Below, piece by piece: positions 11,790-22,428 of a stretch of 64,000 nt of DNA. The first letter of the stretch is position 1, and the number at the start of each line of letters is the position of its first letter. Below the pieces are notes generated by a model that searched no databases, had not been told where the DNA came from, and was given only the letters and a program-made list of their open reading frames with translations. The stretch spans positions 3,162,001-3,226,000 of the forward strand of contig JAKULF010000005.1 in the NCBI GenBank assembly GCA_022661535.1, in the 5' to 3' direction. The translations under genes were made by a program, and so were the position numbers. The stretch comes from Eutypa lata (Eukaryota; Ascomycota; Sordariomycetes; Xylariales; Diatrypaceae).

Positions 11790-12596
11790 TTTCTGTTCTT
11801 TCGTTCCTTGAATCGATCGATTTATTTTGTGTGGGAGGTGGGTAGGTCGAACGTGCTCGGTGGATAGGTAACAATGGTTATCGTTGTCTCGAATATGGCG
11901 GCGACGGACGGCGGTGGTGGTGATTAATGACGATTGGAAACCGATGTAAATTTCATGGTGTGGTTTTATCTTATCAATCCCTTGACTACCCAAAATCTGG
12001 TGACGGGAGGTCCGTGCGCTATTTATACACGTCTATAAGTGAACTTGAATACTACCAACCATCTCCTAGTTAACAACTTGAACAACTTAAAAAATGTTCT
12101 GTCTTTAGTTAAATATGGTTGGTTAATCTGTAGTAAGATTATAATATGTTAATATTTTCGTAATACATGCTACTGAGCTTCTACATATCTCGAAATGAAT
12201 GTATCGAAGTAGTTATGAAGAAAGGCCAAAAAGGGGGTAAGGTGGATGGAGGCTTTCATATTATTCAATTACCAACGACACTTGAACGTGATGGTCATCT
12301 CCATGATTGTGTAAATGAAAGCAATATAAAGTACTTTGTCATCATGTAGAAGCCATCTTCACTGTTTGATTGCTGACTTGGGAACATATACACTAAGGTG
12401 ACCTTAGCATCATAGTTGCTTACACAAGTTATCTCTCATCACAGAGTTAGAGCTACACCGTACGTACTAACATATGATCAAAAGTCTTAATTGGGTATCA
12501 TCTCATCCAATATACAAATTCATTTCCTCCTTTTTTTTTCTTCTTCTTTCTTATTATGCTTAGCGTAGATCGCCTGATTGATAACCACCTACATAC
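11790..12596. other. Intergenic region, TIM8 promoter side
   Basis: Upstream of TIM8 and downstream of the hydroxyglutarate dehydrogenase. AT-rich from about 12030 to 12180. No gene recognised; the short frame at 12167-12349 has no family features. Confidence 0.5.
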
Positions 12597-14255
12597 TTAT
12601 ACATATTTATACGGGTTCATGATCCCCTTCGGGTCATACAGGTTCTTGATCTGCTTCATGAGGCCGATCTTCGTCGCGCTCTGGCTATAGCCAATATAGT
12701 TCTTCTTGGCCAAGCCCAGGCCGTGCTCGGCGCTGATGCTGCCGTTGACCCCGGCGATCCACTCGTAGACGAACGGCTCGAGCGCCCTCTCGACCGCCTT
12801 GTCGTACCGCCGCACGGCGACGTTGAGGTGCAGGTTCGAGTCGCCCATGTGGCCGTAGCCGACGACGTCGATGACGGGGAACGCGTCGGAGTCGCCCTTC
12901 AGGCCGGCCTCCTCGACGCGCCGCCGCGTGTCCTCCACCAGGCGGTAGAAGTCCCGCAGCGGGATCGACACGTCGTACTTGTAGACGCCGCCGCCGTGGT
13001 TGACGACCTCGGGGATGCCCTCGCGCTGGCCCCAGAGGGCGCGGAGCTGGGTCTCGTCCTGGGCGAGCACGCCGTCGGCCACCACCTCGCGCGACAGGAC
13101 GTCCTCGAGGAACTGGCCGAGCTTCTCGGCGTCGTGGTCCCCGTTGGACCCGCTCGTCTCGATCAGGCAGTAGAAGGGGAACCCCTGGCCGCCCTCGAGG
13201 GGCCGCTTGGCCTCCGGGCGCACCTTGTGCAGCAGCTCCTGGCTCTCGGCGTCCATCATCTCGAACGCCGACAGGATCTCGCCCAGCTGCACCTTCGCCT
13301 CCCGGAACGCCTGCAGCAGCTTGTCGTACGACTCCACGCCGAGGAACGCCACGTTGACCGCCTTCGACCGCTGCGGGCAGTGGATTGAGACCGCCGTGAT
13401 CATGCCGATCGTGCCTTCGCCGCCGATGAAGAGCTGCTTCAGGTCGTACCCGGTGTTGTCCTTCCGCAGTCTGCTAAGGTCATTGAGGATGGTCCCGTCG
13501 GGGAGGACGGCTTCGATGCCGAGAACGCTGCCGTGGAGACTCCCGTACCGAAGTAGTCGCAAGCCGCCGGCGTTCGTCGCCACGTTGCCACCGACGTGGC
13601 AAGAGCCCTTGGCACCCAGGTCGAGAGGGAAGATGTAACCCTTCTCGGCCAGGAACTGATCCGCCACCTCCAGCACCACACCGGCATCGACGACCAGGAC
13701 ACCGCTCATATCGTCAAAGTGGCGTATCTGGTTCATACGCGCCGTGCTGATGACGATCTCGTCAAAGACCGGCACCGAGCCGCCAACCAGGCCCGTATTC
13801 CCGCCCTGGGGCACGACAGCGAGCATATTCTCATTGCAATACTGCAAAATCTTGCTAACCTCCTCGGTGGAGCCGGGCTTGAGCACGAGCTTGCAGTGGC
13901 CGCGGTACTTGCGCATCCAGTCGCCGTTATAAGGCTCGACGTCGTCGGCCGCGATCTCCTTAGTGACACCATCGAGGATCGCGGATTCGCTACCCAGAAG
14001 CTCCTTGAAGTAGGCGACGTGTTCGCCTGTGATCTGGGTGAATTTGGGGTCCCGCTTCAGCTCCGGATAGCTGTCGGTCGTGTATTTCGTCCTCATAGTC
14101 TGCGTGGCGCGGATGCGCCTCGACGGTGTGCTCGAGATGCAACGCACGGCGGCGGCGGCCGCGGTATACGACGTCGAACTGGAGGAAATGGTCGGCCTGA
14201 GCAGCTTCGGTGCCACCGCCCGGATAGCCGGTGTAAACCTCGATCGGCATGCCAT
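12597..14255 (-). CDS. DLD2: D-2-hydroxyglutarate dehydrogenase, mitochondrial (FAD-linked)
   Basis: FAD-dependent oxidoreductase converting D-2-hydroxyglutarate to 2-oxoglutarate; in yeast Dld2/Dld3 the acceptor is pyruvate, elsewhere electron-transfer flavoprotein. A single exon gives 552 residues. The N-terminus (about 1-50) is rich in Arg, Ser and Ala without acids, as in mitochondrial presequences. The PCMH FAD domain shows [12 protein letters not shown] at 149-160, then [14 protein letters not shown] and [22 protein letters not shown], a signature of the D2HGDH/Dld2 branch rather than D-lactate cytochrome c reductase. The C-terminal domain has [16 protein letters not shown] (metal-site His) and [20 protein letters not shown]. 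Codon use is strongly GC-ending, unlike the nearby CHAT gene, suggesting high expression. Confidence 0.9.
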   Translation of the reverse strand: MACRSRFTPAIRAVAPKLLRPTISSSSTSYTAAAAAVRCISSTPSRRIRATQTMRTKYTTDSYPELKRDPKFTQITGEHVAYFKELLGSESAILDGVTKEIAADDVEPYNGDWMRKYRGHCKLVLKPGSTEEVSKILQYCNENMLAVVPQGGNTGLVGGSVPVFDEIVISTARMNQIRHFDDMSGVLVVDAGVVLEVADQFLAEKGYIFPLDLGAKGSCHVGGNVATNAGGLRLLRYGSLHGSVLGIEAVLPDGTILNDLSRLRKDNTGYDLKQLFIGGEGTIGMITAVSIHCPQRSKAVNVAFLGVESYDKLLQAFREAKVQLGEILSAFEMMDAESQELLHKVRPEAKRPLEGGQGFPFYCLIETSGSNGDHDAEKLGQFLEDVLSREVVADGVLAQDETQLRALWGQREGIPEVVNHGGGVYKYDVSIPLRDFYRLVEDTRRRVEEAGLKGDSDAFPVIDVVGYGHMGDSNLHLNVAVRRYDKAVERALEPFVYEWIAGVNGSISAEHGLGLAKKNYIGYSQSATKIGLMKQIKNLYDPKGIMNPYKYV

Positions 14256-15597
14256 ATTTCTTATTTGAGGGCGCAGGCGCGGGGGAGGGGAAAGGGGTCA
14301 GTTGTGCGACGAAAGAGCAGCGCAACAGATTCGAGATTATACCTATACTATGTAGGCCTGGGCGCTTCTCAGATAGACAGACAAGCAGACAGACACGTCA
14401 GAAAGCGACAGGACAAAAGGAAACCTCTTTTTTCACGGTTAGAGGGAATTAGTGGAAAACGTCCCTTTGCCCCTTCCAGCCTCAACTTTCAATCCCCTCG
14501 ACAAGTCGTAAGCAAAAGATTTGAAATTCGTAGCGAGGTTCGGAATCGGACACTTTGGACGTCCAATCAAAAGTGTTAATTGATCATTACCCACTTTCAC
14601 CCACAGAGGGGCACTCCTGCGGGTCCTGGGTGAGGTCTCGAATAGAAATCCGACGGATCTGAAATGTACCAAATTACTACCTCCTAATTGCCCTTATTGT
14701 AAAAGTTTAATGAATTCTGTCGCTACAAGACACTGTTTTAAAATAGATATATGTTATTGTTTATATTTAGATATTAGTTTAAAGACTTTTACTATCAATA
14801 ATAATGTAAAGTTGTTAATATGTCAAGTACATAAGTACTTCCTACCGCACATCCTAGACCCGTCGGATTTCTATTCCCGAGCTGTCCCCCGTGGCCCGCT
14901 TTATGGCGCAACCCTCTGTAACATCTCACGATATCGCCTGAGTTCACGTTTTAGCTTGAGAGTTGTGTATGCCGGCAGTTATTTGTCATCCTAGCCCTCG
15001 CTGTGCCTTTATAGGTATAGTCTCAATACATAAAATGGCACCCGTTTTGTGTCCAGGGAGCAAGGAAAGGGAGAAAGAGACCTAGCTTAATATGCCCTCA
15101 AAAATCATTGGACGCCTTCCTAACATCATATATGTACAGGATGTAAACTTTCGGCTGACGTGACGTAATTGTCTTTCATATAATTCAACTCTCGGTGTGA
15201 AGTGGTTTGTTAAAGATCGCAATTGTTTTTTATCAAATCTGGTTTTTTAATACATTACACTACGGGTTTCTAGTCTTGAAGCATATACAAGCCCCTTTAC
15301 CTCGTACATATAGGGGTAGAGTCAGTACGAGAGCCGCGTCTCTAGGAAATAAACGAATTCAAGCAAATTTCGGGTTTCTTGATATTCACATCATCAATTT
15401 AATAAAAATCTTTGTCTAGAAAGATATCAGGAAGAACTACTAGACTCTAGCATATAATCTTTCTGTATAACAGCTTCTGAAGAGGCGATTCGAGTGTATC
15501 ATCATCAGGCTAAAGGCTAACTAACATGATAAGCGTATCAAAGGATTTCCTAACTTGCTGCTTCCCAACAAGAGATTTTGCACTAGGTAGCTAAAAA
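14256..15597. other. Intergenic region with an AT-rich inverted-repeat element
   Basis: No gene is seen. The part from 14630 to 14890 has an AT-rich core flanked by an inverted repeat (listed separately). The rest is AT-rich with no coding features. Confidence 0.5.
14636..14884. repeat. Imperfect inverted repeat around AT-rich core, possible degenerate MITE
   Basis: The segment near 14638-14660 (core AATAGAAATCCGACGG) matches the reverse complement of about 14859-14882, with differences on both sides. The 200-bp interior is very AT-rich and non-coding. This is the shape of a decayed MITE. End points are approximate and no target-site duplication was identified. Confidence 0.5.
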
Positions 15598-18336
15598 TTA
15601 TATGCCAAAGTGAACATACGGAACCCAAAGTAACGGCCCTGCCCCTTCGTCATCGTCATCATCAAATAGCACAACATCTCTTGGCCACGTGGAGGAGTCC
15701 CTCCGATCCCCGTCACTTGCATTGCGAGTATTATCACCATTGCCCACTGCAAAGGCTGTGTGCATATCTGGAGCTGCTGATCTGCTCCTACCTCCCCTAT
15801 TTGCCAGCACGTCGAGCCAGCGGCCACGAAGCTCTCTCGTAGCTTTATGAAGTCCCCGGCACACCGAATCGTCTGTCATATCCGTATCCCTCATCCATTC
15901 GTATGTGATTCTGGCCATGTCTATACACAGCTCATCATTAACTTCCCATAGCGTGCCAATAACGTGGCGAAATCCCGCCAGTTGGCACGCGCTGATCAAG
16001 TGGATGCTTTCGTCGACGAACCTCTCGTCCCTGATTCGGCCGGTACCGCACGCTGAGAGGTAGGCTAGAAACGGGGGATGGTCGCGGAGATTCGTCTCTA
16101 GAAGGGAAGCTACCGTCAGCTGGTCACTTTGCCAATCGTCTAGAAGCAAGTAGCTTTGCGAAGGATCTGCGCTATCTGCATGGCCGTGACCCGCGAAATG
16201 AAATATCTGGCAATCCGATAGACACGCTAGTACGTCTTGCTTGCACCGTTTCGGCTCGACAGGCTGCAAGCCCATCGATTCGCACAGTCGATGTAACATC
16301 GATATCTCCTTAGTTGTCGAAGGTAGCCTGGAATGTTCCGGTGTGTTCTCCATCGCGATAAGGAGAGCTTGCGTTGGTGTCGATTGTAAACCCCTGTGCC
16401 GTCGACGACGGCCGTGTATGCTCGCCCTGATGGACGAACTGTAGGAAGACATGACCCTATCGAGTACCGCTTCCGTGGATGGTTTGCTATGATACCCTGC
16501 TGCGTGAAGAGGAAATCTGCTTAAGGCGCCTGTGGGGATCCACCAGACGTGAGGCCAGTCTTCGTTAGGAGGCTCTGTAAATCCCAAGGCACCTAGAACC
16601 GGTCCAGCAACGACATTCCACAACCATTCTAAGACTCCGATTCTCCCTAGATCACCCATCTGCGCCTTCGTTTTTATATCCGTACTATTAAGATCAGGCA
16701 AGGCCAAGGACCGTATCTGATGTTGTTCGACCAGGATCGCATCACAGCGGTATTCACTGACGTTAATTATAACGATAGGACCCCACCTCGCAGCGGCTCG
16801 TGTTTCCTCTTCACTTGGTGCACACAAAAAGTCATCGAGCCCTGGTCGCGTGCGGATGTCTGCGACCAGTTCGTCAAGCTCGTTGCCTGCTTCGTACCGT
16901 CGATTCGCTTGAGCTTGCCATGATGACGAAGTAGGATCTTCGTTTAGAATGAGGGTATTATTTACAACAGGTAAGTCCAACTCGTTACGAAGGCGGATGA
17001 ATTTCTCAGCTAGTTCAGGATACCTCTGTTGTAATTCGGAGACGTCCGTTCTCAGTTCCTCGAGGGATGCTGCAAGTACGCCGCGACCGAGTTCAAGAAA
17101 TTCCAGGGCAACCGATGGCTGTTTTCCTGCATTTAATGCTACCGCTGCTGCGTCAGAAGCGAGGCCAACCACCCGACTAAGAATATGCTGCTTGTCGGAA
17201 TTTCTAAGTGATCATAACGATAGCTTAGGAACAAGATGAACGGCTAAATCAGAAGCTTCATAGGCTTGCTGCCAGTCCGAATTAATTGCACAGTACTGGA
17301 GAGCTTCTCTGCCGGATGTTATTCGAAGGGGGATATCTGAGGGTTGTTTTAATGCGGCAAGATGATATGAGACGGCTTCTTGGAGGTCAGTTGTTGCTTT
17401 GGTTCTCGAGTACTTGCTTCCGAATCTAGCAGCAAGGTTGTGAAGTTGTCTTATCTTGAATATGTAGTTATTTGGAGTTAGATTAATAACTTCCTTTCCG
17501 ATATGAATAGCCTCTTCAACGTCACTGATAGCATGTGTTTTCAAATATCTATCGTGAAGTAGATTTCCAAGATTATCCAATGGCGCTGCTCGATCTGGAA
17601 AGTCATCTGGTGTTTGATCAACTACTTCTCGTGTAAATCGAATGGCATCTTCCAGGTCGGCTATTACTTCTGTTTCTAAAAATCGATCTCTAAGTCGAAT
17701 TCCAAGGTTATCCAATAGTAGTAGTCGGAATGGCTGGTTTTGTGGTGTTATATCGACTGCTCTCTGCGCAACTCTGATAGCTCCCTCAAGGTCACGTATC
17801 GCTCCTGTTCTTGAATGTCTGTATCCGAAATAGATTCCAAGACCATTTAACGCTGTTGCTTCCAATTCACCGAAGCCGGACGCTATATCACGAGCTTCTT
17901 GGGTGACCCGAATTGCTTCTTCGAGATCTGCCATTGCTCCTATCCTCGAATATCTCTCGCCGATTTTGAGCCCAAGGTTATGCAAAAGATTCGCTCGATC
18001 TGGATGATCTTGTGGACAGAAATTTACAGCTTGTTGTGCTATTCGTATGCTTTCATCGAGATCAACCATAGCTCCTGTCCTTAAAGACCTGAGATACAGC
18101 TGATTTGCAAGGTTGTTTGGTAGCAAGAAGTTTCGTGTATGCTTGTTTGGTGTCTTTTCAACAAGTTCATATATTATCTGAATAGCTTCTTCGAAGTCAC
18201 TCAGAGTTCCTATTGCGGAAAATCTTTCGCTGAGTAGGTTCCCAAGAGTGGCCAATCGCCCACCCAGGAATGGAATTCTTGAAGTAGCATTGACAGCTTG
18301 CCGGGCGACTCGAATCGACTCTTCGAGATCCTCCAT
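15598..18336 (-). pseudogene. TPR-CHAT protease-like protein interrupted by one in-frame TGA
   Basis: Caspase-like CHAT protease with an N-terminal tetratricopeptide array. Two open segments, 17212-18336 (374 codons) and 15598-17172, lie in the same frame. They are separated only by a TGA at 17212-17214 followed by 13 sense codons, 911 sense codons in all. The first half has about seven repeats of 47-50 residues built on D-L-E-E-A-I-R and N-L-G. The region after the stop, NSDKQHILSRVVGLASDAAA, is the normal linker of this fungal family, so the stop sits inside conserved sequence. The catalytic dyad is intact: His in HFAGHG (about residue 717) and Cys in LSACGTG (about 763), and the typical LLWVPYVHFG-like end is present. 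No intron with good splice sites removes the stop in frame. A CGA to TGA change would explain it. Relatives act in regulated cell death in some fungi and bacteria (family knowledge). A sequencing error or read-through remains possible. Confidence 0.8.
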
Positions 18337-20259
18337 AGTGCTAGAGTGATGCTAGCCATAGACTGTTGCTATATAACCCGAATAAGTTATATGTAACTAA
18401 ATGATACGGCAAGTCTCTATAGCTATGTCTCAAAAAGCAATCAATCTACAAGTTTAATAAAATAAAAAACACCACCGAATCAAAAGCCACCCTATTGAGG
18501 CTATACTTTTTAAAAAGGCTCTGTCCCGTTTTTACGTGCCAGTTGCGATAAAGTGGTAGATACCATCGATAATATACCACCATCTACTTAGCAGCCTAAA
18601 GAATTATCACTACTATCGTTATATAACTGCCACCATTATTTAAAAGCAACTGTTATTATTATCCAAGTGTTATTATTACCTATTTATTTCCTAAGTAACT
18701 AGATAATTTAAATATTATTAATATTATTTAGTTATTTTTGTAATTGTTTAATTATAACTTTTTTAAAGTTAATTTATTTAAGTAAGTCGTAACAGTTAGG
18801 TGGTGGTGACAGTTAGAGTAGGGGGTGGTGGTGACAGCTAGGGGTAGGAGCACTTACATACATACGTAACTAGCCTCACTAAAAAGTATAGCCTCAATAG
18901 GGTGGCTCTTAATCAAGGGCTCACTCAAGATATAAAGGGCGTTTGGTTGAGAGGGAGATAAAGCACACAGCCTTGATGCGCCACGTTGGAACCCTAGAGT
19001 AGTACTACAGGTTCGTCTGACAGGTGTAGCATTCTACATAGCTACCGTTTAACTACCTTCTTTGGCCTCTTCGTCAAGGATTTATCCCACACTCCAACAC
19101 CCCCCCTAAGAGGTACTTAATGCTTCTAACTACATAGTAGACGAGGTGCAATCCGTCTCAGCTTCGACCCAGGTTCCATCACCGTATCCGCAGGACGACA
19201 GCCTCTAGCCACCTCGTCGAGGTGAGGTTAATAAGAAAATACAGATAATGACACACACACACGAACAGAAGTTTCGTCAAAACCACAGAAACAAGCTGCA
19301 TCGTGTCATACGACTGACTAAGCACCATAACCCCCTTCTTTCCCCTTAGCTCATGGTAGCGTCGTTCGTATTGATTAGAAAAATAAGTTCGGGACAACTC
19401 CCAACTACTCTCTCTCCCTCTCTCTCTCCGCGTAGTAATTTTTTGCTTGATGTTCGTTTCTTCTCATCTGAAAGCGATTTCAAGGTGGTCTGTTCTAGCT
19501 ACACATTTATATATATATACACAGCTGCTCAGAAGAGAACAAACAAGACAGAGACTGCCTGTCGAAGACGAGTCCTGCAGGAAACAAGTGAATAAAAAGG
19601 AATATAAGAAGTAAAGAAGACGGAAAGAAAGAATAATAATAAAAAAGCCAGCTCTTACACGCCCCCCAACGAGGTCAGTCGATTCATCTATTCCAACAAA
19701 AGAAGCTTATGATGTGTTACGCAAACGCCCTCATCCTGATGCAGAGGGAAATGATAGAAAAGCCTCCTGCGAAAGGAGACCTAAAAGCCCCCTCCCTTCG
19801 TTGTTATGTCCTTTTTGTGCCCCTATTGCCCCCTCCCCCGTTCTTCCCCTTTGCCGATGAAAAGTGACAAGGGCCGGGTAAGAGATGAATTCAAGAAATG
19901 ATAGAAAATGTAAACAGTCAAAAACTTGCAACTCCGAGGCTCTGATGCAGAGTTTAAAAAGCAGATAATGTCATTCCTAGAAACATGGGGGGTAGTTCCG
20001 AAGGCCAATCGCCTGCGTGCGTGCTATATCATGCCTGCCAACGCCGCCCTCCGAATTACCTCTCAAGGTCTTGGAATGAGAAAGATCAGAAGTCACAGCT
20101 ATCCTTAAGCCATGGAAATGTCGCCGGAACCTGATGCCTTTCGCTTTGCGCCGTACATGTTTGATAGGAAATTAGCATTATGACCCGAAGCTTGCGTTAT
20201 TAAAGCGTCTATTCCGAACGGCAGACCATCTCTCGTCCATTCTTGATAGGGAATGTCCC
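18337..20259. other. Intergenic region with MITE
   Basis: Contains the 421-bp element at 18486-18906 and otherwise no recognisable gene. No gasdermin-like or other small partner gene for the CHAT protein was found here on either strand. Confidence 0.5.
18486..18906. mobile_element. MITE, 421 bp, with perfect 27-bp terminal inverted repeats
   Basis: The first 27 bases (18486-18512, beginning GCCACCCTATTGAGGCTATA) are the exact reverse complement of the last 27 (18880-18906). The interior is very AT-rich with TTATTA/TAATTT runs and a GGTGGTGACAG repeat near 18801-18835, and has no coding capacity. The flanks (AATCAAAA on the left, TCTTAATCAA on the right) do not give a clear target-site duplication, so the superfamily is undetermined. 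It lies 150 bp upstream of the TPR-CHAT start. Confidence 0.85.
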
Positions 20260-22428
20260 TTAGATGAAACCACCCTCATACGTTGAATTGTGTTTGCGGG
20301 CACTTTCAAGCATTCGGATGTTTGGCACATCAGCGCCGAAGTCCATGATCAGGATCTTAGGGTCTTGGCCCGTACTGACGATGCGCCTGTAGTCGCTTTT
20401 GGCACTCAGAACCCAGCTAGCATGCCACCGAGGAAAGCTTAGGAGCTGCTCGCCCGTCTCCATGTCGAAGACCTTGATGTCGGTATCATAACTTCCGCTG
20501 ATGAGACGTCCGTTCACGCTGTCAATATGCAGACTGCGCACCAAGCTATCGTGTGCTTGCATTTCACGTATACATTCGCCAGTGTTGGCATCCCATATAC
20601 GAATCACTTTGTCGCTACCAGCAGACGCGATATATCGGCCGTCCTCTGAGAACTGGCTGCAAGCAAGACCCTTAGTGTGTCCCAAGAACTCGCGGATCGT
20701 TTTGCCGCTATCGATATTCCACATCTTGACACTGAAATCGCCAGAACAAGAAACAATGGTGTTGCCACGTAGCTGAACCGCATTTACAGGCCCAGTATGT
20801 CCCCGGAGTTGTTTGAGAAGACTGCCAGTTTCTCTGTCCCACACACAAATGCTAATATCCTTCGAGCAGGTCACGATGTGCTTCTCATCAAATGCCAGGT
20901 CAAGGACAGCCGCCGTGTGGTTCTGAAGACGCCGCACAGGTCGATACCCGGACCGGACACTGTAGACGATGCAGGTAGAATCGGACGAGCCGGTGACAAG
21001 GATATCATCATCATATTGAAGACATAAAATAGAGGCCTTGTGGTGGGTTGGGAATGACACTGTGACGGGCACGGACGGATTCATGCGCTCATTATCAGGC
21101 AGTGAAGCAAAATGAAGCGGTTTGCCGTTAGGATCGAAGAGAATCGAGGTTTCGTTGACGACCTCTGGAGGACCAATTACGAGGCGGCACTGTAACGTGT
21201 GCATGTCCCAAATGCGAATAGTCTTGTCTCGAGAGCCAGTAATGATCTTGTTCCTACAACTTGTTAGTAAAGGTATCGAGCAACCATTTTTGAGGTGGAA
21301 AGGAACGTACTCGTCGAACTGCAGACAGTAGATACTATCAAGGTGGCCGTTTAGATACACTGCCCGTGCTCGCCTTCCAATCTTCCATCGCTGGTCAAGT
21401 TCTTGGCGAGCTCGATATATCTTCTTCCAATCATTTCCGGATCGGATACCAGGCACACCAAAGCCGGTGCCAGGTTGAACAGGTAGAGTTGTTGCGTAGG
21501 TGACAGTTTTCTGCCTTAGAAACGACTGGCGCCAGACGTGCTGATCCTGAATAATTTCGCACCACAACTTGGAAACTCGGCTAGCAGTAGCAAGTTGGGT
21601 AGCATCTAGATGGGCAAACACCTGGATGGCGAGTTCCATAGGTAGCTGAGATATGAAATCTATTCTAACCACAGACAAATCCTGGTCACTTGCAATATCC
21701 GACTCGGCTTCAGACTGGGTAAGAGTTATCCCAATACCACTTTCGCAATCATTGTGAGGCCCGTCAGCAGAGAGCCAGTCTTGCTGTTGTCTAGTAAAAG
21801 CAAGATACTCGTTCTGCATGGCAGCGGCAGCCTTTGCAGCAGCACCTGTATGATGCGGAATTATTGGGGGCTCAAACCGGTTCCCAGGCACAGGGACTTC
21901 TGCAAAGCTGGAAGCAACAGGCGAGTAGATAGTTTCGAGGCCTCCGCGGCTTCCATATTTAGTGTGCCTGAAAGTAGTAGCATTTCGTAGTTTATTCCAC
22001 GCAGAGTGTGATGTCGCCGGCCGAACATCATGGATATCTGTCGCTGGCTCGGAAGAACGTCGATCGCGGCGAACGATACCCTTCATAAAGACCAAAGACG
22101 CCCGTCGTATTTTCCCCTTGAGCGAGTGACACTGCTTACTAGCGTCGCTAGGAGAGTGCTGTGGCGATTCATCGATAGCGGATTCTCCCAACTCATTCCG
22201 GATGTTCTCGTTATCAGCAGCGGCGGCCAGGACATCGGCTAGAGCTAGAGACTTTGGTCGACGTCGCCAAGGTAGAGATGTACTAAGGCTCCGGTTTCTG
22301 TTGAAAGGATTCGCGGTAGTCGGACGAGGGGAAGTTTCGTGGTAGACGGTCTTTTCCAGGACAGCGTCTTGGGAGTACGAGCTGGAACTCGACATCGGGG
22401 GCTCGTCGTACATGGTGCTGGTAGCCAT
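20260..22428 (-). CDS. F-box/WD40-repeat protein, SCF ubiquitin ligase receptor
   Basis: Probable substrate receptor of a Skp1-Cullin-F-box ubiquitin ligase. Model: complement(join(20260..21253, 21311..22428)), 703 residues. The 57-nt intron has no stop and is a multiple of three; its TTACTAAC branch site, GTACGT donor and TAG acceptor mark it as real, and removal restores LQFDENKIITGSRDKTIRIWD. Residues 1-250 are Ser-rich and low in structure. The F-box is at about 257-303 (FISQLPMELAIQVFAHLDA, then LWCEIIQDQHVWR). From about 355 there are seven WD repeats with GSRDKTIRIWD, GSSDSTCIVY, CSKDISICVWD, CSGDFSVKMWN, AGSDKVIRIWD and GSYDTDIKVFD. Resembles Pop1/Met30/Fbw7-type receptors; the exact orthologue is not established. 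Confidence 0.9.
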   Translation of the reverse strand: MATSTMYDEPPMSSSSSYSQDAVLEKTVYHETSPRPTTANPFNRNRSLSTSLPWRRRPKSLALADVLAAAADNENIRNELGESAIDESPQHSPSDASKQCHSLKGKIRRASLVFMKGIVRRDRRSSEPATDIHDVRPATSHSAWNKLRNATTFRHTKYGSRGGLETIYSPVASSFAEVPVPGNRFEPPIIPHHTGAAAKAAAAMQNEYLAFTRQQQDWLSADGPHNDCESGIGITLTQSEAESDIASDQDLSVVRIDFISQLPMELAIQVFAHLDATQLATASRVSKLWCEIIQDQHVWRQSFLRQKTVTYATTLPVQPGTGFGVPGIRSGNDWKKIYRARQELDQRWKIGRRARAVYLNGHLDSIYCLQFDEYVPFHLKNGCSIPLLTSCRNKIITGSRDKTIRIWDMHTLQCRLVIGPPEVVNETSILFDPNGKPLHFASLPDNERMNPSVPVTVSFPTHHKASILCLQYDDDILVTGSSDSTCIVYSVRSGYRPVRRLQNHTAAVLDLAFDEKHIVTCSKDISICVWDRETGSLLKQLRGHTGPVNAVQLRGNTIVSCSGDFSVKMWNIDSGKTIREFLGHTKGLACSQFSEDGRYIASAGSDKVIRIWDANTGECIREMQAHDSLVRSLHIDSVNGRLISGSYDTDIKVFDMETGEQLLSFPRWHASWVLSAKSDYRRIVSTGQDPKILIMDFGADVPNIRMLESARKHNSTYEGGFI

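Noticed and set aside
12723..13388. 221-codon open frame on the plus strand inside the hydroxyglutarate dehydrogenase gene
   Set aside because: It is the antisense shadow of a GC-rich coding exon; its composition (Arg, Val, Asp, Glu) is the mirror of the real protein and shows no domain. The same holds for the 13596-14579 frame.
12597..14255. D-lactate dehydrogenase (cytochrome c) as alternative name
   Set aside because: The [20 protein letters not shown] block and overall length fit the D-2-hydroxyglutarate branch better.
17150..17230. Intron that would remove the stop in the TPR-CHAT gene
   Set aside because: The only candidate (GTTCCT to CTTAG, 56 nt) has a weak donor, shifts the frame and deletes conserved linker residues.
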